In this document: positions 13,837 to 22,533 of the stretch, one piece after another
Layout of the letters: each line of letters starts with the position of its first letter
How positions within the stretch are numbered: position 1 is the stretch's first letter
Source: Prevotella sp. UBA2755
Lineage (GTDB): Bacteria; Bacteroidota; Bacteroidia; Bacteroidales; Bacteroidaceae
NCBI GenBank assembly: GCA_002353225.1
Contig: DEJF01000042.1
Location: 1 to 32,872 of the forward strand
Direction of reading: 5' to 3'
DNA length: 32,872 bases
Position numbers and translations under genes: made by a program
Notes under the pieces: model-generated
What the model saw: the letters and a program-made list of their open reading frames with translations, nothing else
Told to the model about the DNA's origin: nothing
Databases searched by the model: none

Positions 13837-14331
13837 TTAATTAGCAGAAACATCATCCAGCATACGGTCAATCAAATCCATCTGCGCCTTGTCGCTCTGA
13901 AGGTTCTGACGAAGCACCTTCTCGGCAATCTCAACGCTGAGCGTAGCGACTTGCTTACGGATATCGGCAATGGCGGCTTTCTTCTCCTGCTCGATGGCGG
14001 CTTTCGCATCGTCCAACAAGCGGGCGCCCTCTGCCCTCGCCTTCTCCTGCGCTTTCTCTACGATGGCATCACGAGTCTCGGCAGCCTCCTTGAGGATTTG
14101 TGCCTGCTTCTCACGAGCCTCTTGTAAGATGGATTCACCTTCTTTCTGTATATTGGCAAGTTTTTCGTTTGCCTCATGAGCCTTCCTCAGTGAGTCATCA
14201 ATGAAAGCCTTACGCTCTGCCACCATATTGGTGATGACAGGGAAACCGAACCTCCAAAGGATGAACAGCACTACCAGGAATGTCAGCGACATCCAGAATA
14301 GCAAGCCAGTACTCGGAATCAATAAATCCAT
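13837..14331 (-). CDS. atpF: ATP synthase b subunit, 164 aa
   Basis: The b subunit forms the peripheral stalk that holds F1 against Fo. One N-terminal membrane helix (residues ~8-30, LLFWMSLTFLVVLFILWRFGF) is followed by a long charged coiled coil rich in Ala, Glu and Lys to the end. A single copy is present, so the stalk should be a b2 homodimer. It lies 46 bp after atpE and 15 bp before atpH. Confidence 0.96.
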   Translation of the reverse strand: MDLLIPSTGLLFWMSLTFLVVLFILWRFGFPVITNMVAERKAFIDDSLRKAHEANEKLANIQKEGESILQEAREKQAQILKEAAETRDAIVEKAQEKARAEGARLLDDAKAAIEQEKKAAIADIRKQVATLSVEIAEKVLRQNLQSDKAQMDLIDRMLDDVSAN

Positions 14332-14377
14332 ACGCTGAATTATTTACCTTTTACTATTTTACCTTTACACCTTTGCA

Positions 14378-14614
14378 TTAGATGCAGAGGAATGCTATAA
14401 CGGCTGCAAACAATGCAACACCCTCGATCAGGGCAGCGGCAACAATCATGTTCGTGAACAACTTGTTCATCACTTCTGGCTGACGAGCCATGGCATCCAT
14501 AGCCTGACCACCAATCTTACCAATACCAAGACCTGCGCCAATTGCTGCGAGACCTGCGCCAACTGCGGCACCTAACTTTGCAACACCTTCTGCTGCTAAT
14601 AATGCTGTAATCAT
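14378..14614 (-). CDS. atpE: ATP synthase c subunit, 78 aa
   Basis: The c subunits form the rotating membrane ring. Two hairpin helices surround the polar loop ARQPE (43-47). The glycine-rich first helix is AIGAGLGIGKIGG, and the ion-binding carboxylate is E64 in AALIEGVALF. Aligned with the Na+-binding c subunit of Ilyobacter (from memory), the Gln of helix 1 is Ile here and the Ser after the Glu is Gly. The Na+-coordinating pattern is therefore missing and protons are the more likely coupling ion (inference). The gene is spaced 43-46 bp from its neighbours, wider than others in the operon, as often seen for this highly translated subunit. Confidence 0.97.
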   Translation of the reverse strand: MITALLAAEGVAKLGAAVGAGLAAIGAGLGIGKIGGQAMDAMARQPEVMNKLFTNMIVAAALIEGVALFAAVIAFLCI

Positions 14615-14657
14615 AATTTTAAAGTTTTAAATTGTTATTGTTATTAATCCTTATATT

Positions 14658-15719
14658 TTACTCATGTTCGGGCTCTACTCGCGCCAGTCCGATAAAGACG
14701 GCGGAGAGCATGGTGAATACCATCGCCTGGATGAAGCATACCAGACACTCCAGACACATCATGAAGATGCTCATAACAACACTCAGTGCTGACATGGAGA
14801 GTTGGACGGCTATTGCCTGACTTGCCACCAAGAAGATGATACAGGTGATTGCCACGGCAATCGCATGACCAGCCATCATGTTGGCAAAAAGACGGATCAT
14901 CAAGGCAAACGGTTTTGTGAAGATACCTACAAACTCTATAAAAGGAATGATGGGGATAGGAGCCTTCAGCCATGTGGGAACCTCAGGCCAGAAAATGTCC
15001 TTCCAATAATGCTTGTTACCAGAGAACTGCACGATGATAAAGGTGCAGAGGGCAAGAAAGAATGTCACGGCGATATTACCCGTCACATTACCAGAGCCTG
15101 GTGGGAATGGTATCAACCCCATCACATTACAGGTGAAGATGAAGAAGAAACAGGTAAGCAGATAAGGCGTATATTTCTCATAGCCTTTACCAACTCCCGG
15201 TTTGATAATTTCATCCACCACATACATCACCAGCATCTCGATAAAACCGACAAAGCCACCAGGGGCAGCATCTGATGCCTTGCGTTTCTTGTACCAGCGT
15301 GCAGTGAACAAGATGCAGCAAAGCAAGAGCACCACATTGATGAACATCACGGCAACGGTCTTGGTGATGGAAAGGTCGAGAACAGGCTCACCATTCTCAA
15401 CAATCTTACCTGCATGATCACCTTCTGTGGCAATAGCAAGACCATAAGGTCCTTGACGAAGTCCAGCCGCATCAGGATGATGCTCAAACTGAGAGGAGCA
15501 GAACACGTGCCAACCTGTGGAACTATTCACGATAATAGGAAGTGGGATAACCAGCGACTTCCCTTCGCCATAGTCTGTCACATGCCAGTCGTGTGAGTCC
15601 TTGATATGCTCAAGTACCACCTCTTTGGCTGAGAAATCTTCCGCCTTCATCACTGGTGCCATCATCAAGGCAAGCAGTGCCATGCAAAGCAGTCGTTTCG
15701 TGTGATTCATTATTTTCAT
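14658..15719 (-). CDS. atpB: ATP synthase a subunit, 353 aa, with N-terminal extension
   Basis: Subunit a provides the two half-channels through which ions reach the c-ring. The essential arginine is R276 in PFALMIRLFANMMAGH, and several membrane helices surround it. Before the first of these (about residue 118) lies an extension of roughly 115 residues that starts with a signal-peptide-like segment (LLCMALLALMMAPVMKAEDF) and is then hydrophilic, with several His residues. It should face the periplasm. Such an extension is common in Bacteroidetes a subunits (from memory). An alternative start is the Met at codon 4. The gene touches the stop of the atpI-like gene and is 43 bp before atpE. Confidence 0.96.
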   Translation of the reverse strand: MKIMNHTKRLLCMALLALMMAPVMKAEDFSAKEVVLEHIKDSHDWHVTDYGEGKSLVIPLPIIVNSSTGWHVFCSSQFEHHPDAAGLRQGPYGLAIATEGDHAGKIVENGEPVLDLSITKTVAVMFINVVLLLCCILFTARWYKKRKASDAAPGGFVGFIEMLVMYVVDEIIKPGVGKGYEKYTPYLLTCFFFIFTCNVMGLIPFPPGSGNVTGNIAVTFFLALCTFIIVQFSGNKHYWKDIFWPEVPTWLKAPIPIIPFIEFVGIFTKPFALMIRLFANMMAGHAIAVAITCIIFLVASQAIAVQLSMSALSVVMSIFMMCLECLVCFIQAMVFTMLSAVFIGLARVEPEHE

Positions 15720-15989
15720 TTAATGTCTTAATTTCAGTGTAACTACCATCATCACTATATACATTATTATAAATATAATAGCGAAACGGATGGTGTCTTC
15801 TCTATTCTCGGTGAAGAACACGTAGAGTGCCACGACTGTACAGACGAGCAACATGCGTATCGTTGCCATTATCAGATAGAAATGGGGTAAGTGCTCTGGT
15901 GAGTGCTGTTTGACGATGTCGTAGCCTTTCACGTAAGCAAAACCCAATAGGAAGAAGAATAGGAAAGAGAGAAAGACCTCTAGTATCAT
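15720..15989 (-). CDS. AtpI-like ATP synthase accessory membrane protein, 89 aa
   Basis: A small protein with three to four hydrophobic segments (EVFLSFLFFFLLGFAYVKGY, MATIRMLLVCTVVALYVFF, IRFAIIFIIMYIVMMVVTL). It sits where Bacteroidetes ATP synthase operons carry a subunit-I-like gene, thought to help assemble the c-ring (family knowledge). The frame opens at 16007, but ATG 15989 overlaps the atpC stop as ATGA, a 4-bp overlap typical of coupled translation, so I use it. Sequence similarity to AtpI is weak and the name rests mainly on position and topology. Confidence 0.75.
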   Translation of the reverse strand: MILEVFLSFLFFFLLGFAYVKGYDIVKQHSPEHLPHFYLIMATIRMLLVCTVVALYVFFTENREDTIRFAIIFIIMYIVMMVVTLKLRH

Positions 15990-16219
15990 TCTGACTTTTC
16001 GACACAAAGAGAAACCTCGTTCTTCTGTACCTCTACAAATCCTCCCAATATCGGCAACTGTTGTCCGTCAAACTCCACGACACCTTTCTGGAGAGTGGAG
16101 ATGATAGGAGCATGATTCGTCAGTATCTCAAACTGACCTTGTGTGCCTGGCACGACAACACGCTCAACCTCACCGGTATATTCTATCTTCTCAGGCGAAA
16201 CTATCTTCAACTTTAACAT
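15986..16219 (-). CDS. atpC: ATP synthase epsilon subunit, short form, 77 aa
   Basis: Epsilon links gamma to the c-ring. The whole protein corresponds to the N-terminal beta-sandwich (VSPEKIEYTGEVERVVVPGTQG, FEILTNHAPIISTLQKGVVEF). The C-terminal two-helix hairpin present in E. coli epsilon (~139 aa), which inhibits ATP hydrolysis, is absent. Short epsilons are usual in Bacteroidetes (from memory), so this is not a truncation. It follows atpD by 5 bp and overlaps the next gene by 4 bp. Confidence 0.93.
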   Translation of the reverse strand: MLKLKIVSPEKIEYTGEVERVVVPGTQGQFEILTNHAPIISTLQKGVVEFDGQQLPILGGFVEVQKNEVSLCVEKSE

Positions 16220-16224
16220 AGGCT

Positions 16225-17751
16225 TTATCCTTTAGCGGCTTCCAACAGTTTCTTTGCCTTCGCTTTGGCATCCTCAATAGTTCCAACATTCAGGAAAGCC
16301 TGCTCTGGCAGGTCATCCACCTCACCATCGAGAATGGCATTGAAGCCCTTGATGGTTTCTTCAATCGGAACCATAACACCTGGCAGACCCGTGAACTGTT
16401 CTGCAACAGAGAATGGCTGACTGAGGAAACGCTGTACACGACGTGCACGGTTTACCGTCAACTTATCCTCGTCGGAGAGTTCATCCATACCCAGAATAGC
16501 AATGATATCCTGCAACTCCTTGTAACGCTGCAGTATCTCCTTCACACGCTGAGCACACTCATAATGGTCTTTACCAACCACCAATGGGTCGAGAATACGA
16601 GAAGTAGATCCCAGCGGGTCTACGGCTGGATAGATACCCAACTCGGCGATCTTACGGTCAAGCACTGTGGTAGCATCCAAGTGGGTAAATGTTGTGGCAG
16701 GAGCAGGGTCGGTCAAGTCATCTGCCGGCACATAGACAGCCTGCACAGAAGTAATAGAACCTTTCTTTGTAGAAGTGATACGCTCCTGCATGGCACCCAT
16801 CTCTGAGGCAAGAGTCGGTTGATAACCTACGGCAGAAGGCATACGCCCTAACAGAGCGGATACCTCAGAACCTGCCTGCGTGAAACGGAAAATGTTATCA
16901 ATGAAGAACAGGATATCGGCAGCCCCGCCGTCCTTGCCACCTCCGTCACGGAAGCCTTCAGCAACTGTCAGACCAGAGAGGGCGACAGAAGCACGGGCAC
17001 CAGGGGGCTCGTTCATCTGACCATAGACCAGAGTAGCCTGACTCTTCTTCATCTCCTCTGGGTCAACCAGTGAGAGGTCCCACTTACCTTGAGCCATCGC
17101 TTCCTTGAACTTCTCACCATAACGGATAACACCTGACTCTATCATCTCACGAATCAGGTCGTTACCCTCACGGGTACGCTCACCGACTCCTGCGAATACT
17201 GAGAATCCGTTGTGTCCCTTGGCAATGTTGTTGATAAGTTCCATGATAAGCACGGTCTTACCTACACCAGCACCACCGAACAGTCCGATTTTACCACCTT
17301 TCAGATAAGGCTCCAACAAGTCGATGACCTTAATACCAGTGGCAAGCACTTCCTTTGTCGTAGACAACTCCTCAAATTTAGGAGCCTCACGATGGATAGG
17401 ATAAGCACCCTCCATGTCGAGTTGTTTCATACCGTCGATAGGCTGACCGATCACATTCAGCATACGACCCTTAATTTGTTCACCTGAAGGCATTAGAATA
17501 GGTGATCCCATTGGCTTTGCCTCCAACCCACGCTGCAGTCCGTCAGTATTGTCCATAGCAACACAACGTACGGTGTCCTCACCAATGTGCTGCTGAACCT
17601 CTACCACCAACTGCGAGCCATCTGGGCGCTGAATAGTCAGCGCCTCATGAATTTTGGGGAGCACTTTCTCTGCATCTTGTCCTTCCGTATTGAAGTACAC
17701 ATCAATCACAGGACCGATAATCTGAGAAATGCGTCCATTAATTTTAGACAT
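16225..17751 (-). CDS. atpD: ATP synthase beta subunit, 508 aa
   Basis: Beta carries the catalytic sites of F1. The Walker A motif GGAGVGKT is at 159-166, followed by GERTREGNDL, the Walker B stretch ILFFIDNIFRF, and SALLGRMPSAVGYQPTLA. Compared with E. coli beta (~460), it is longer, with an insert near 213-237 (KFKEAMAQGKWDLSLVDPEEM) as in other Bacteroidetes. It is the first gene of the operon, whose promoter box lies 47 bp upstream of ATG 17751. Confidence 0.98.
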   Translation of the reverse strand: MSKINGRISQIIGPVIDVYFNTEGQDAEKVLPKIHEALTIQRPDGSQLVVEVQQHIGEDTVRCVAMDNTDGLQRGLEAKPMGSPILMPSGEQIKGRMLNVIGQPIDGMKQLDMEGAYPIHREAPKFEELSTTKEVLATGIKVIDLLEPYLKGGKIGLFGGAGVGKTVLIMELINNIAKGHNGFSVFAGVGERTREGNDLIREMIESGVIRYGEKFKEAMAQGKWDLSLVDPEEMKKSQATLVYGQMNEPPGARASVALSGLTVAEGFRDGGGKDGGAADILFFIDNIFRFTQAGSEVSALLGRMPSAVGYQPTLASEMGAMQERITSTKKGSITSVQAVYVPADDLTDPAPATTFTHLDATTVLDRKIAELGIYPAVDPLGSTSRILDPLVVGKDHYECAQRVKEILQRYKELQDIIAILGMDELSDEDKLTVNRARRVQRFLSQPFSVAEQFTGLPGVMVPIEETIKGFNAILDGEVDDLPEQAFLNVGTIEDAKAKAKKLLEAAKG

Positions 17752-17797
17752 AAGCAGTTTGAATATTTAAAGTTGTTGTTTTTATAGTTATAGCCTT

Positions 17798-17806
17798 GCA
17801 AAGATA
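17798..17806 (-). promoter_or_regulatory. -7 box of the ATP synthase operon
   Basis: TATCTTTGC on the minus strand, 47 bp upstream of atpD. The nearest TTG (17820-17818) is only 11 bp away, so no standard -33 element is present. The operon may use a non-consensus upstream element. Confidence 0.65.
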
Positions 17807-17822
17807 GCAAATTATTTCAAAT

Positions 17823-17856
17823 AAAAAAAACATTTCCGAACTTTTATTCGAAAATG
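17823..17856 (-). terminator. Terminator of the nhaD-pfkA unit
   Basis: A 10-bp stem with one G-U pair (17831-17840 with 17847-17856) and a 6-base loop is followed on the minus strand by eight Ts. It lies about 33 bp downstream of the pfkA stop and just upstream of the atpD promoter box. Confidence 0.8.
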
Positions 17857-17888
17857 CTTTATTTTTACCGTATTTTTGAACATTTACC

Positions 17889-18866
17889 TTAGATGCTTAA
17901 CTCATCTAACACTTTTATCAGTTTTTTATTAAAAGGTTTATCTGTTCGAATACACTCCGAGAAAGGCACATAGACAACCTCATTGTTCCGAACGCCTACC
18001 ATCACGTTACGCTGACCTTGCTTGATAGCCTCAATGGCCCCTACTCCCGTACGAGAAGCAAGGATACGGTCATGGGCAGAAGGAGAACCTCCACGCTGCA
18101 GATGTCCAAGGATAGAAACACGCACATCAAACTCAGGGAACTCTTTCTTAACACGCTCAGCATAGTAAAGCGCACCGCATTTGGGGCTCTCTGACACAAT
18201 GACGATACATGATTTCTTTGACTTACGGATACCACGTCCCATAAACTGGGCTAACTGGTCTACCTCTGTCATCTCCTCTGGAATAATCGCAGCCTCCGCG
18301 CCACAGGCAATTGCCGAGTTTTGGGCAAGGAAGCCGGCATCACGTCCCATTACCTCCACAAAGAAAATACGCTCATGAGAGTTTGCGGTATCACGAATAC
18401 GGTCGACACACTCCATAATAGTATTCATGGTCGTGTCATAACCGATAGTGGAATCTGTTCCGTAAAGGTCATTGTCAATCGTGCCAGGAAGACCGATACA
18501 GGGGAAATCGAACTCCATACCAAAGTTACGGGCACCTGTTAGCGAGCCGTTGCCACCAATAACCACCAGGGCGTCAATCTTTTCTTTCTGACAAGTCTCA
18601 TAGGCTTTCTGCATGCCCTCTATCGTCATAAACTCCTTAGAGCGTGCTGTTTTCAAAATAGTACCTCCACGAGTGATGATACCAGAGACATTTTCGGTAG
18701 TAAATGCCTTAACCTCACCTTTTATCAGTCCATCGTAACCACGATAGACACCTTTGATATCAAAACCGTTATAGATTCCTGCACGGGTCACGGCACGAAT
18801 AGCAGCATTCATTCCAGGCGCATCTCCTCCTGAGGTCAATATGCCAATTGTCTTAATTTTACTCAT
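17889..18866 (-). CDS. pfkA: 6-phosphofructokinase, 325 aa
   Basis: PfkA phosphorylates fructose 6-phosphate, the committed step of glycolysis. Motifs: SGGDAPGMNAAIRA (12-25), the nucleotide-site segment VVIGGNGSLTG (101-111), the catalytic PGTIDND (127-133) with D131, and VEVMGRDAGFLA. Glycine at 128 in PGTIDND and G107 are the marks of ATP-dependent rather than pyrophosphate-dependent enzymes. The oddity is N106 where E. coli and most relatives have Asp (GGDGS), a residue placed near the Mg-ATP site. Length matches the short ATP-PFK class. It is 12 bp downstream of nhaD, probably co-transcribed, and closed by a terminator. Confidence 0.95.
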   Translation of the reverse strand: MSKIKTIGILTSGGDAPGMNAAIRAVTRAGIYNGFDIKGVYRGYDGLIKGEVKAFTTENVSGIITRGGTILKTARSKEFMTIEGMQKAYETCQKEKIDALVVIGGNGSLTGARNFGMEFDFPCIGLPGTIDNDLYGTDSTIGYDTTMNTIMECVDRIRDTANSHERIFFVEVMGRDAGFLAQNSAIACGAEAAIIPEEMTEVDQLAQFMGRGIRKSKKSCIVIVSESPKCGALYYAERVKKEFPEFDVRVSILGHLQRGGSPSAHDRILASRTGVGAIEAIKQGQRNVMVGVRNNEVVYVPFSECIRTDKPFNKKLIKVLDELSI

Positions 18867-18878
18867 GATTGCTTTATT

Positions 18879-20249
18879 TTAGATTAGATTAATTTCCATC
18901 CACAGAACAACAAGTCCTACCAGCCAACCGATAGCCACCTTAGGCGTTAGGTTCTTGAGATACCAACCTAAGCGAACATGCTCCATCTTCATCAGGGCGA
19001 CACCACTGGTAGACCCCACACAGAGCAAGCATCCTCCCGCAGCAGTGCAAAAAGCGATGACCTCCCAATAAGCACCATTAGCCGCCATATCTCCTGCTTC
19101 CGCGATGGGGTATAACATTATATCGCTGACAGCAACAGTAAAGGTATCAATCAGCGAACTGAGGATTCCTGAGCCTAAACCTATCAGCCAGATGTTGTGA
19201 ATATTCTCGTCAAACCATGTAGCGATATCCCCAAAGACACCAGTCTCGGCTACGACACCCATACCCATCATGATGCCCATCACAAATAACATCTGCTGGA
19301 TGGCACCATATTGTAAGGCGCGAGGAATGCGGCGCTGTGCCATCTGGTCGGCATTCATCAATTTATGATTAAAAGCCTCATTTACTACCCAGAGAACACT
19401 CAGTACACAAAGGGCGCCAAGGAATGGAGCCAATTTGGTGATATTATGAAATGTCGGGATAAACCACAATCCGCCAATACCCACTAACAACATCACCAAC
19501 CGCTGCCAACGGTTCAAACGAGTGTCATCTCCGCGATAGGGTGAAGTGCTCCACTCACAATCCAGACGGTCTGGCAACTGAAAATTAATAAGAATAGTAG
19601 GGATGACCCATGCCAACAGGGACGGAATAGCAAGATATGCAGAGAAATGAGTTGCCGTAACAGCCCCGTCTCCCCAGAGAATCAGACCTGTAGGATCTCC
19701 TATCACAGTAAAGCATCCGCCACAATTAGCGGCAAGGACAATGGCAGAGCCCACCAACATACGCTGTCGCCCACTCTGTACAATATTATGCATAATAACC
19801 AGCATCATGGTAGTTGTCGTCAGATTATCGAGATTTGCCGATATAATATAGGTGGCAATGGTGATGGTCCATAATAACCGTTTGGAGTTACGGGTACGTA
19901 TCCACTCTGTGATAAAGTCAAAGCATCCGTTATTGTTCAGCAACTCGATAATCGACATGGTAGCAAGTAAGAACATGACAATAGCGGCAGCCTTCCCTAC
20001 ATATTTCAAAAAAATATGATCATAGATAAAGTACTTTACCAAGTCACTGGTGGGCTGAGCGCCAGCCAGGTATTCCATATAATCACTGGGATGCTGTTGC
20101 ATGACGAAATCAGTACCATAGCACACATACACGACCCAGCCTGCCGTGCCAAGGAACATGGCGATTGCTGCTTTGTTGACTCCTGTCAAGTGACCTGTCG
20201 CAATAAGCAGGTATGAGACGATTAGTAATAATACTATAATGAGTGTCAT
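18879..20249 (-). CDS. nhaD: NhaD-type Na+/H+ antiporter, 456 aa
   Basis: An inner-membrane antiporter of the ArsB/NhaD superfamily that exports Na+ in exchange for H+. About a dozen hydrophobic segments are visible. Key family segments are ATYIISANLDNLTTTTMML (polar residues in a membrane helix) and its counterpart NCGGCFTVIGDPTGLILWGDG; both belong to the inverted-repeat core. Length is close to the usual 450-480. It has its own full promoter and is followed after 12 bp by pfkA. Being beside the ATP synthase operon fits a role in ion homeostasis, but co-regulation is not shown. Confidence 0.92.
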   Translation of the reverse strand: MTLIIVLLLIVSYLLIATGHLTGVNKAAIAMFLGTAGWVVYVCYGTDFVMQQHPSDYMEYLAGAQPTSDLVKYFIYDHIFLKYVGKAAAIVMFLLATMSIIELLNNNGCFDFITEWIRTRNSKRLLWTITIATYIISANLDNLTTTTMMLVIMHNIVQSGRQRMLVGSAIVLAANCGGCFTVIGDPTGLILWGDGAVTATHFSAYLAIPSLLAWVIPTILINFQLPDRLDCEWSTSPYRGDDTRLNRWQRLVMLLVGIGGLWFIPTFHNITKLAPFLGALCVLSVLWVVNEAFNHKLMNADQMAQRRIPRALQYGAIQQMLFVMGIMMGMGVVAETGVFGDIATWFDENIHNIWLIGLGSGILSSLIDTFTVAVSDIMLYPIAEAGDMAANGAYWEVIAFCTAAGGCLLCVGSTSGVALMKMEHVRLGWYLKNLTPKVAIGWLVGLVVLWMEINLI

Positions 20250-20275
20250 GAGACAATTGTATTTAATTCCGTGTA

Positions 20276-20305
20276 CAAAGATAAAGAATTTTCGTTAAAC
20301 TGCAA
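20276..20305 (-). promoter_or_regulatory. Promoter of nhaD-pfkA
   Basis: TTG at 20305-20303, a 19-bp spacer and TATCTTTG at 20283-20276 on the minus strand, 26 bp before the nhaD ATG. The position after TTTG is T rather than C. Confidence 0.85.
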
Positions 20306-20323
20306 TAGATTTACCATGAAAAA

Positions 20324-21085
20324 TTAGTCACGGTCGTCAAGTACACGAAATTTAGTGCGCCGATGACGAAGTTTATCCAAAGACAACTCAACCGTTAATG
20401 ACTCTGCCCGGTCTCTATGGCACTGTCCCATTTTTCTACCGATAGGGTCAATTACACAACTGGCTCCCACATAGTGAGAATAGTCATCATCACCCACCCT
20501 GTTGACCCCTATCAGATATGCCTGGTTCTCTATTGCTCTGGCACGAGTCAGTATCTGCCACGCTGACTGACGGGACTGCGGCCAGTTTGCCACGACAACG
20601 ATCATGTCATACGCTCTATCATCCGCATAACGGCTCCAACATGGGAAGCGAAGGTCATAACATGTCAACAGCAAAATACGGAAGCCTTCATATTCAACCA
20701 TCACATGTTCCTGCCCAGCGGTATAGTAATTATTCTCGCCACCGTAAGTAAACAAATGATGTTTGTCATAAAACGCTTCGTGGTGATGTCTGCCATCTAT
20801 AAAATAATGACGATTACGATAAGAGCCGTCAGGCAATCTTACGGCAAGACTGCCACAGACGGCACATTGCTTTGCTGACGCAATGGTACGCATCCAGTCT
20901 AAGGCTATATTATGATTGACATCTGGAGCAATGCCTTCTGGTTGGGTGGCAAATCCCGTACTCCACATCTCTGGTAATACATACAGGTCACTACCCTCAC
21001 ATGTTTCCATCAGTTTTCCAACACGAAGGATGTTCTCTTCAGGATTTCCCCATGCAATATCAATCTGTAAGAGCGATACTTTCAT
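20324..21085 (-). CDS. Nitrilase-family omega-amidase-like hydrolase, 253 aa
   Basis: Carbon-nitrogen hydrolases of this type (YafV/Nit2-like) deaminate alpha-ketoglutaramate and related amides, usually clearing by-products of glutamine transamination. The catalytic triad is visible: E39 in VLPEMWSTGF, K108 in YDKHHLF and C142 in LLTCYDLRFPCW. The WSTGF and CYDLRFP segments point to the omega-amidase branch rather than aliphatic nitrilases. Length is as expected. Its ATG directly abuts the stop of ugd, so the two are co-transcribed; no functional link between them is evident. No clear terminator is seen after it: the nhaD -33 element begins 18 bp downstream. Confidence 0.88.
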   Translation of the reverse strand: MKVSLLQIDIAWGNPEENILRVGKLMETCEGSDLYVLPEMWSTGFATQPEGIAPDVNHNIALDWMRTIASAKQCAVCGSLAVRLPDGSYRNRHYFIDGRHHHEAFYDKHHLFTYGGENNYYTAGQEHVMVEYEGFRILLLTCYDLRFPCWSRYADDRAYDMIVVVANWPQSRQSAWQILTRARAIENQAYLIGVNRVGDDDYSHYVGASCVIDPIGRKMGQCHRDRAESLTVELSLDKLRHRRTKFRVLDDRD

Positions 21086-22402
21086 TTATTTACCAATGCA
21101 ATGATACTCGAAACCGTTCTCGTCAAGTTCCTCAACATCAAAGATATTACGACCATCAATGACTAAAGGACGTTTCATCGCCTTCTTGATAACTCCCCAA
21201 GTGGGAAGTCGGAACTCTTTCCACTCTGTCAATAGCAACAAGGCATCGGCATCCAAGACTGCGTCATACATATCACGGCAATAAGTAATGCTATCACCAA
21301 TACGGCGCTTACACTCACCCATTGCCACAGGGTCATAGGCACGAACAACACATCCGGCATTCAACAGCAACTGAATCATCACCAATGCTGTGGACTCACG
21401 CATGTCGTCGGTTTCTGGTTTGAAAGAGAGTCCCCACATCGCTATGGTTTTTCCTTTCAGTGATTGCCCAGCGAATGCCTTTTGCAATTTCTCAAACAAA
21501 ACAGACTTCTGTCTCTCATTAACTCGCTCTACGGCTTTCAGCACTTCCATGGAGTAACCGTTCTGATCGGCGGTCTTAATTAGGGCTTTCACGTCTTTTG
21601 GGAAACAACTTCCGCCATAGCCACAACCGGCATACAAAAACTTTCTGCCGATACGAGTATCAGCACCAATCCCCGCGCGAACCATATTTACATCTGCCCC
21701 AACACGCTCACAAAGGTTTGCGATATCATTCATGAACGAGATACGAGTGGCAAGCATCGAGTTAGCCGCATATTTTGTCATCTCCGCCGACGGTATGTCC
21801 ATAAAGATAACGCGGAAGTTGTTAATTAAGAAAGGCTTATAGAGTTTTGTTAATACTTTCTTTGCATGCTCACTCTCCACCCCTACAACAACTCTGTCAG
21901 GAGACATGAAGTCCTTGATCGCATTACCTTCTTTCAGAAATTCAGGATTAGAAGCCACATCAAACTCTATCTCCACACCACGTTTCTGGAGTTCCTCCTC
22001 AATAGCCTTCCGTACTTTCTTGGCTGTTCCGACAGGTACCGTCGACTTGGTAACTACTACCACATAATGATTGAGATGCTGCCCAATAGTGCGTGCCACC
22101 TGCAATACGTATTTCAGGTCTGCGGAACCATCCTCATCAGGAGGAGTTCCCACTGCAGAGAAGACGATCTGCACCTCATCAAGCACTGACGCCAAGTCTG
22201 TCGAGAATTTCAAGCGGCCAGCGGCAACATTCTTCTTCACAAGTTCATCAAGTCCTGGCTCATAGATAGGTATTTCTCCGTTCTTTAAAGACGCTATCTT
22301 GTTAACATCCACATCAACACACGTTACATTGGCACCGGTATCAGCGAAACATGTTCCTGATACTAAGCCAACATATCCAGTACCTACGATTGCAATATTC
22401 AT
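21086..22402 (-). CDS. ugd: UDP-glucose 6-dehydrogenase, 438 aa
   Basis: It oxidises UDP-glucose to UDP-glucuronate with NAD+, feeding capsule and polysaccharide synthesis. The NAD fold is at the very start (MNIAIVGTGYVGLVSG), then DVDVNKI, the CxxVGTPP-like FSAVGTPPDEDGSADL, TKSTVPVGTA and the catalytic cysteine in YGGSCFPKDVKAL. The frame is open to 22429, but the promoter box occupies 22426-22434, and the ATG at 22402 begins exactly at the conserved dinucleotide fold. Length is typical. It forms a two-gene unit with the nitrilase. Confidence 0.95.
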   Translation of the reverse strand: MNIAIVGTGYVGLVSGTCFADTGANVTCVDVDVNKIASLKNGEIPIYEPGLDELVKKNVAAGRLKFSTDLASVLDEVQIVFSAVGTPPDEDGSADLKYVLQVARTIGQHLNHYVVVVTKSTVPVGTAKKVRKAIEEELQKRGVEIEFDVASNPEFLKEGNAIKDFMSPDRVVVGVESEHAKKVLTKLYKPFLINNFRVIFMDIPSAEMTKYAANSMLATRISFMNDIANLCERVGADVNMVRAGIGADTRIGRKFLYAGCGYGGSCFPKDVKALIKTADQNGYSMEVLKAVERVNERQKSVLFEKLQKAFAGQSLKGKTIAMWGLSFKPETDDMRESTALVMIQLLLNAGCVVRAYDPVAMGECKRRIGDSITYCRDMYDAVLDADALLLLTEWKEFRLPTWGVIKKAMKRPLVIDGRNIFDVEELDENGFEYHCIGK

Positions 22403-22425
22403 AATCTGATTGATTTTTTTCGTTT

Positions 22426-22456
22426 GCAAAAGTAATAATTATTTGTTGTCAGACAA
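22426..22456 (-). promoter_or_regulatory. Promoter of ugd
   Basis: TTG at 22456-22454, a 19-bp spacer and TACTTTTGC at 22434-22426 on the minus strand. It rules out translation starting at 22429 and is divergent from the promoter at 22498. Confidence 0.88.
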
Positions 22457-22497
22457 AACGTTTTTATGCTTTTTATAACATTTAGACCCGTTTTTAT

Positions 22498-22529
22498 TTG
22501 CGCATTTTAAAAAAAATATCTATTTTTGC
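22498..22529 (+). promoter_or_regulatory. Promoter of the HU/SPOR gene
   Basis: TTG at 22498-22500, a 20-bp spacer and TATTTTTGC at 22521-22529. Transcription should start about 5 bp downstream, at or next to the GTG at 22534. Confidence 0.85.
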
Positions 22530-22533
22530 ACTC

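Noticed and set aside
14378..14614. Na+-coupled ATP synthase
   Set aside because: Although an nhaD gene is nearby, the c subunit lacks the Gln and Ser that accompany the Glu in Na+-binding rings.
17889..18866. Pyrophosphate-dependent phosphofructokinase
   Set aside because: The glycines in GGNGS and PGTIDND are those of the ATP-dependent class; Asn106 alone is not enough to reassign it.
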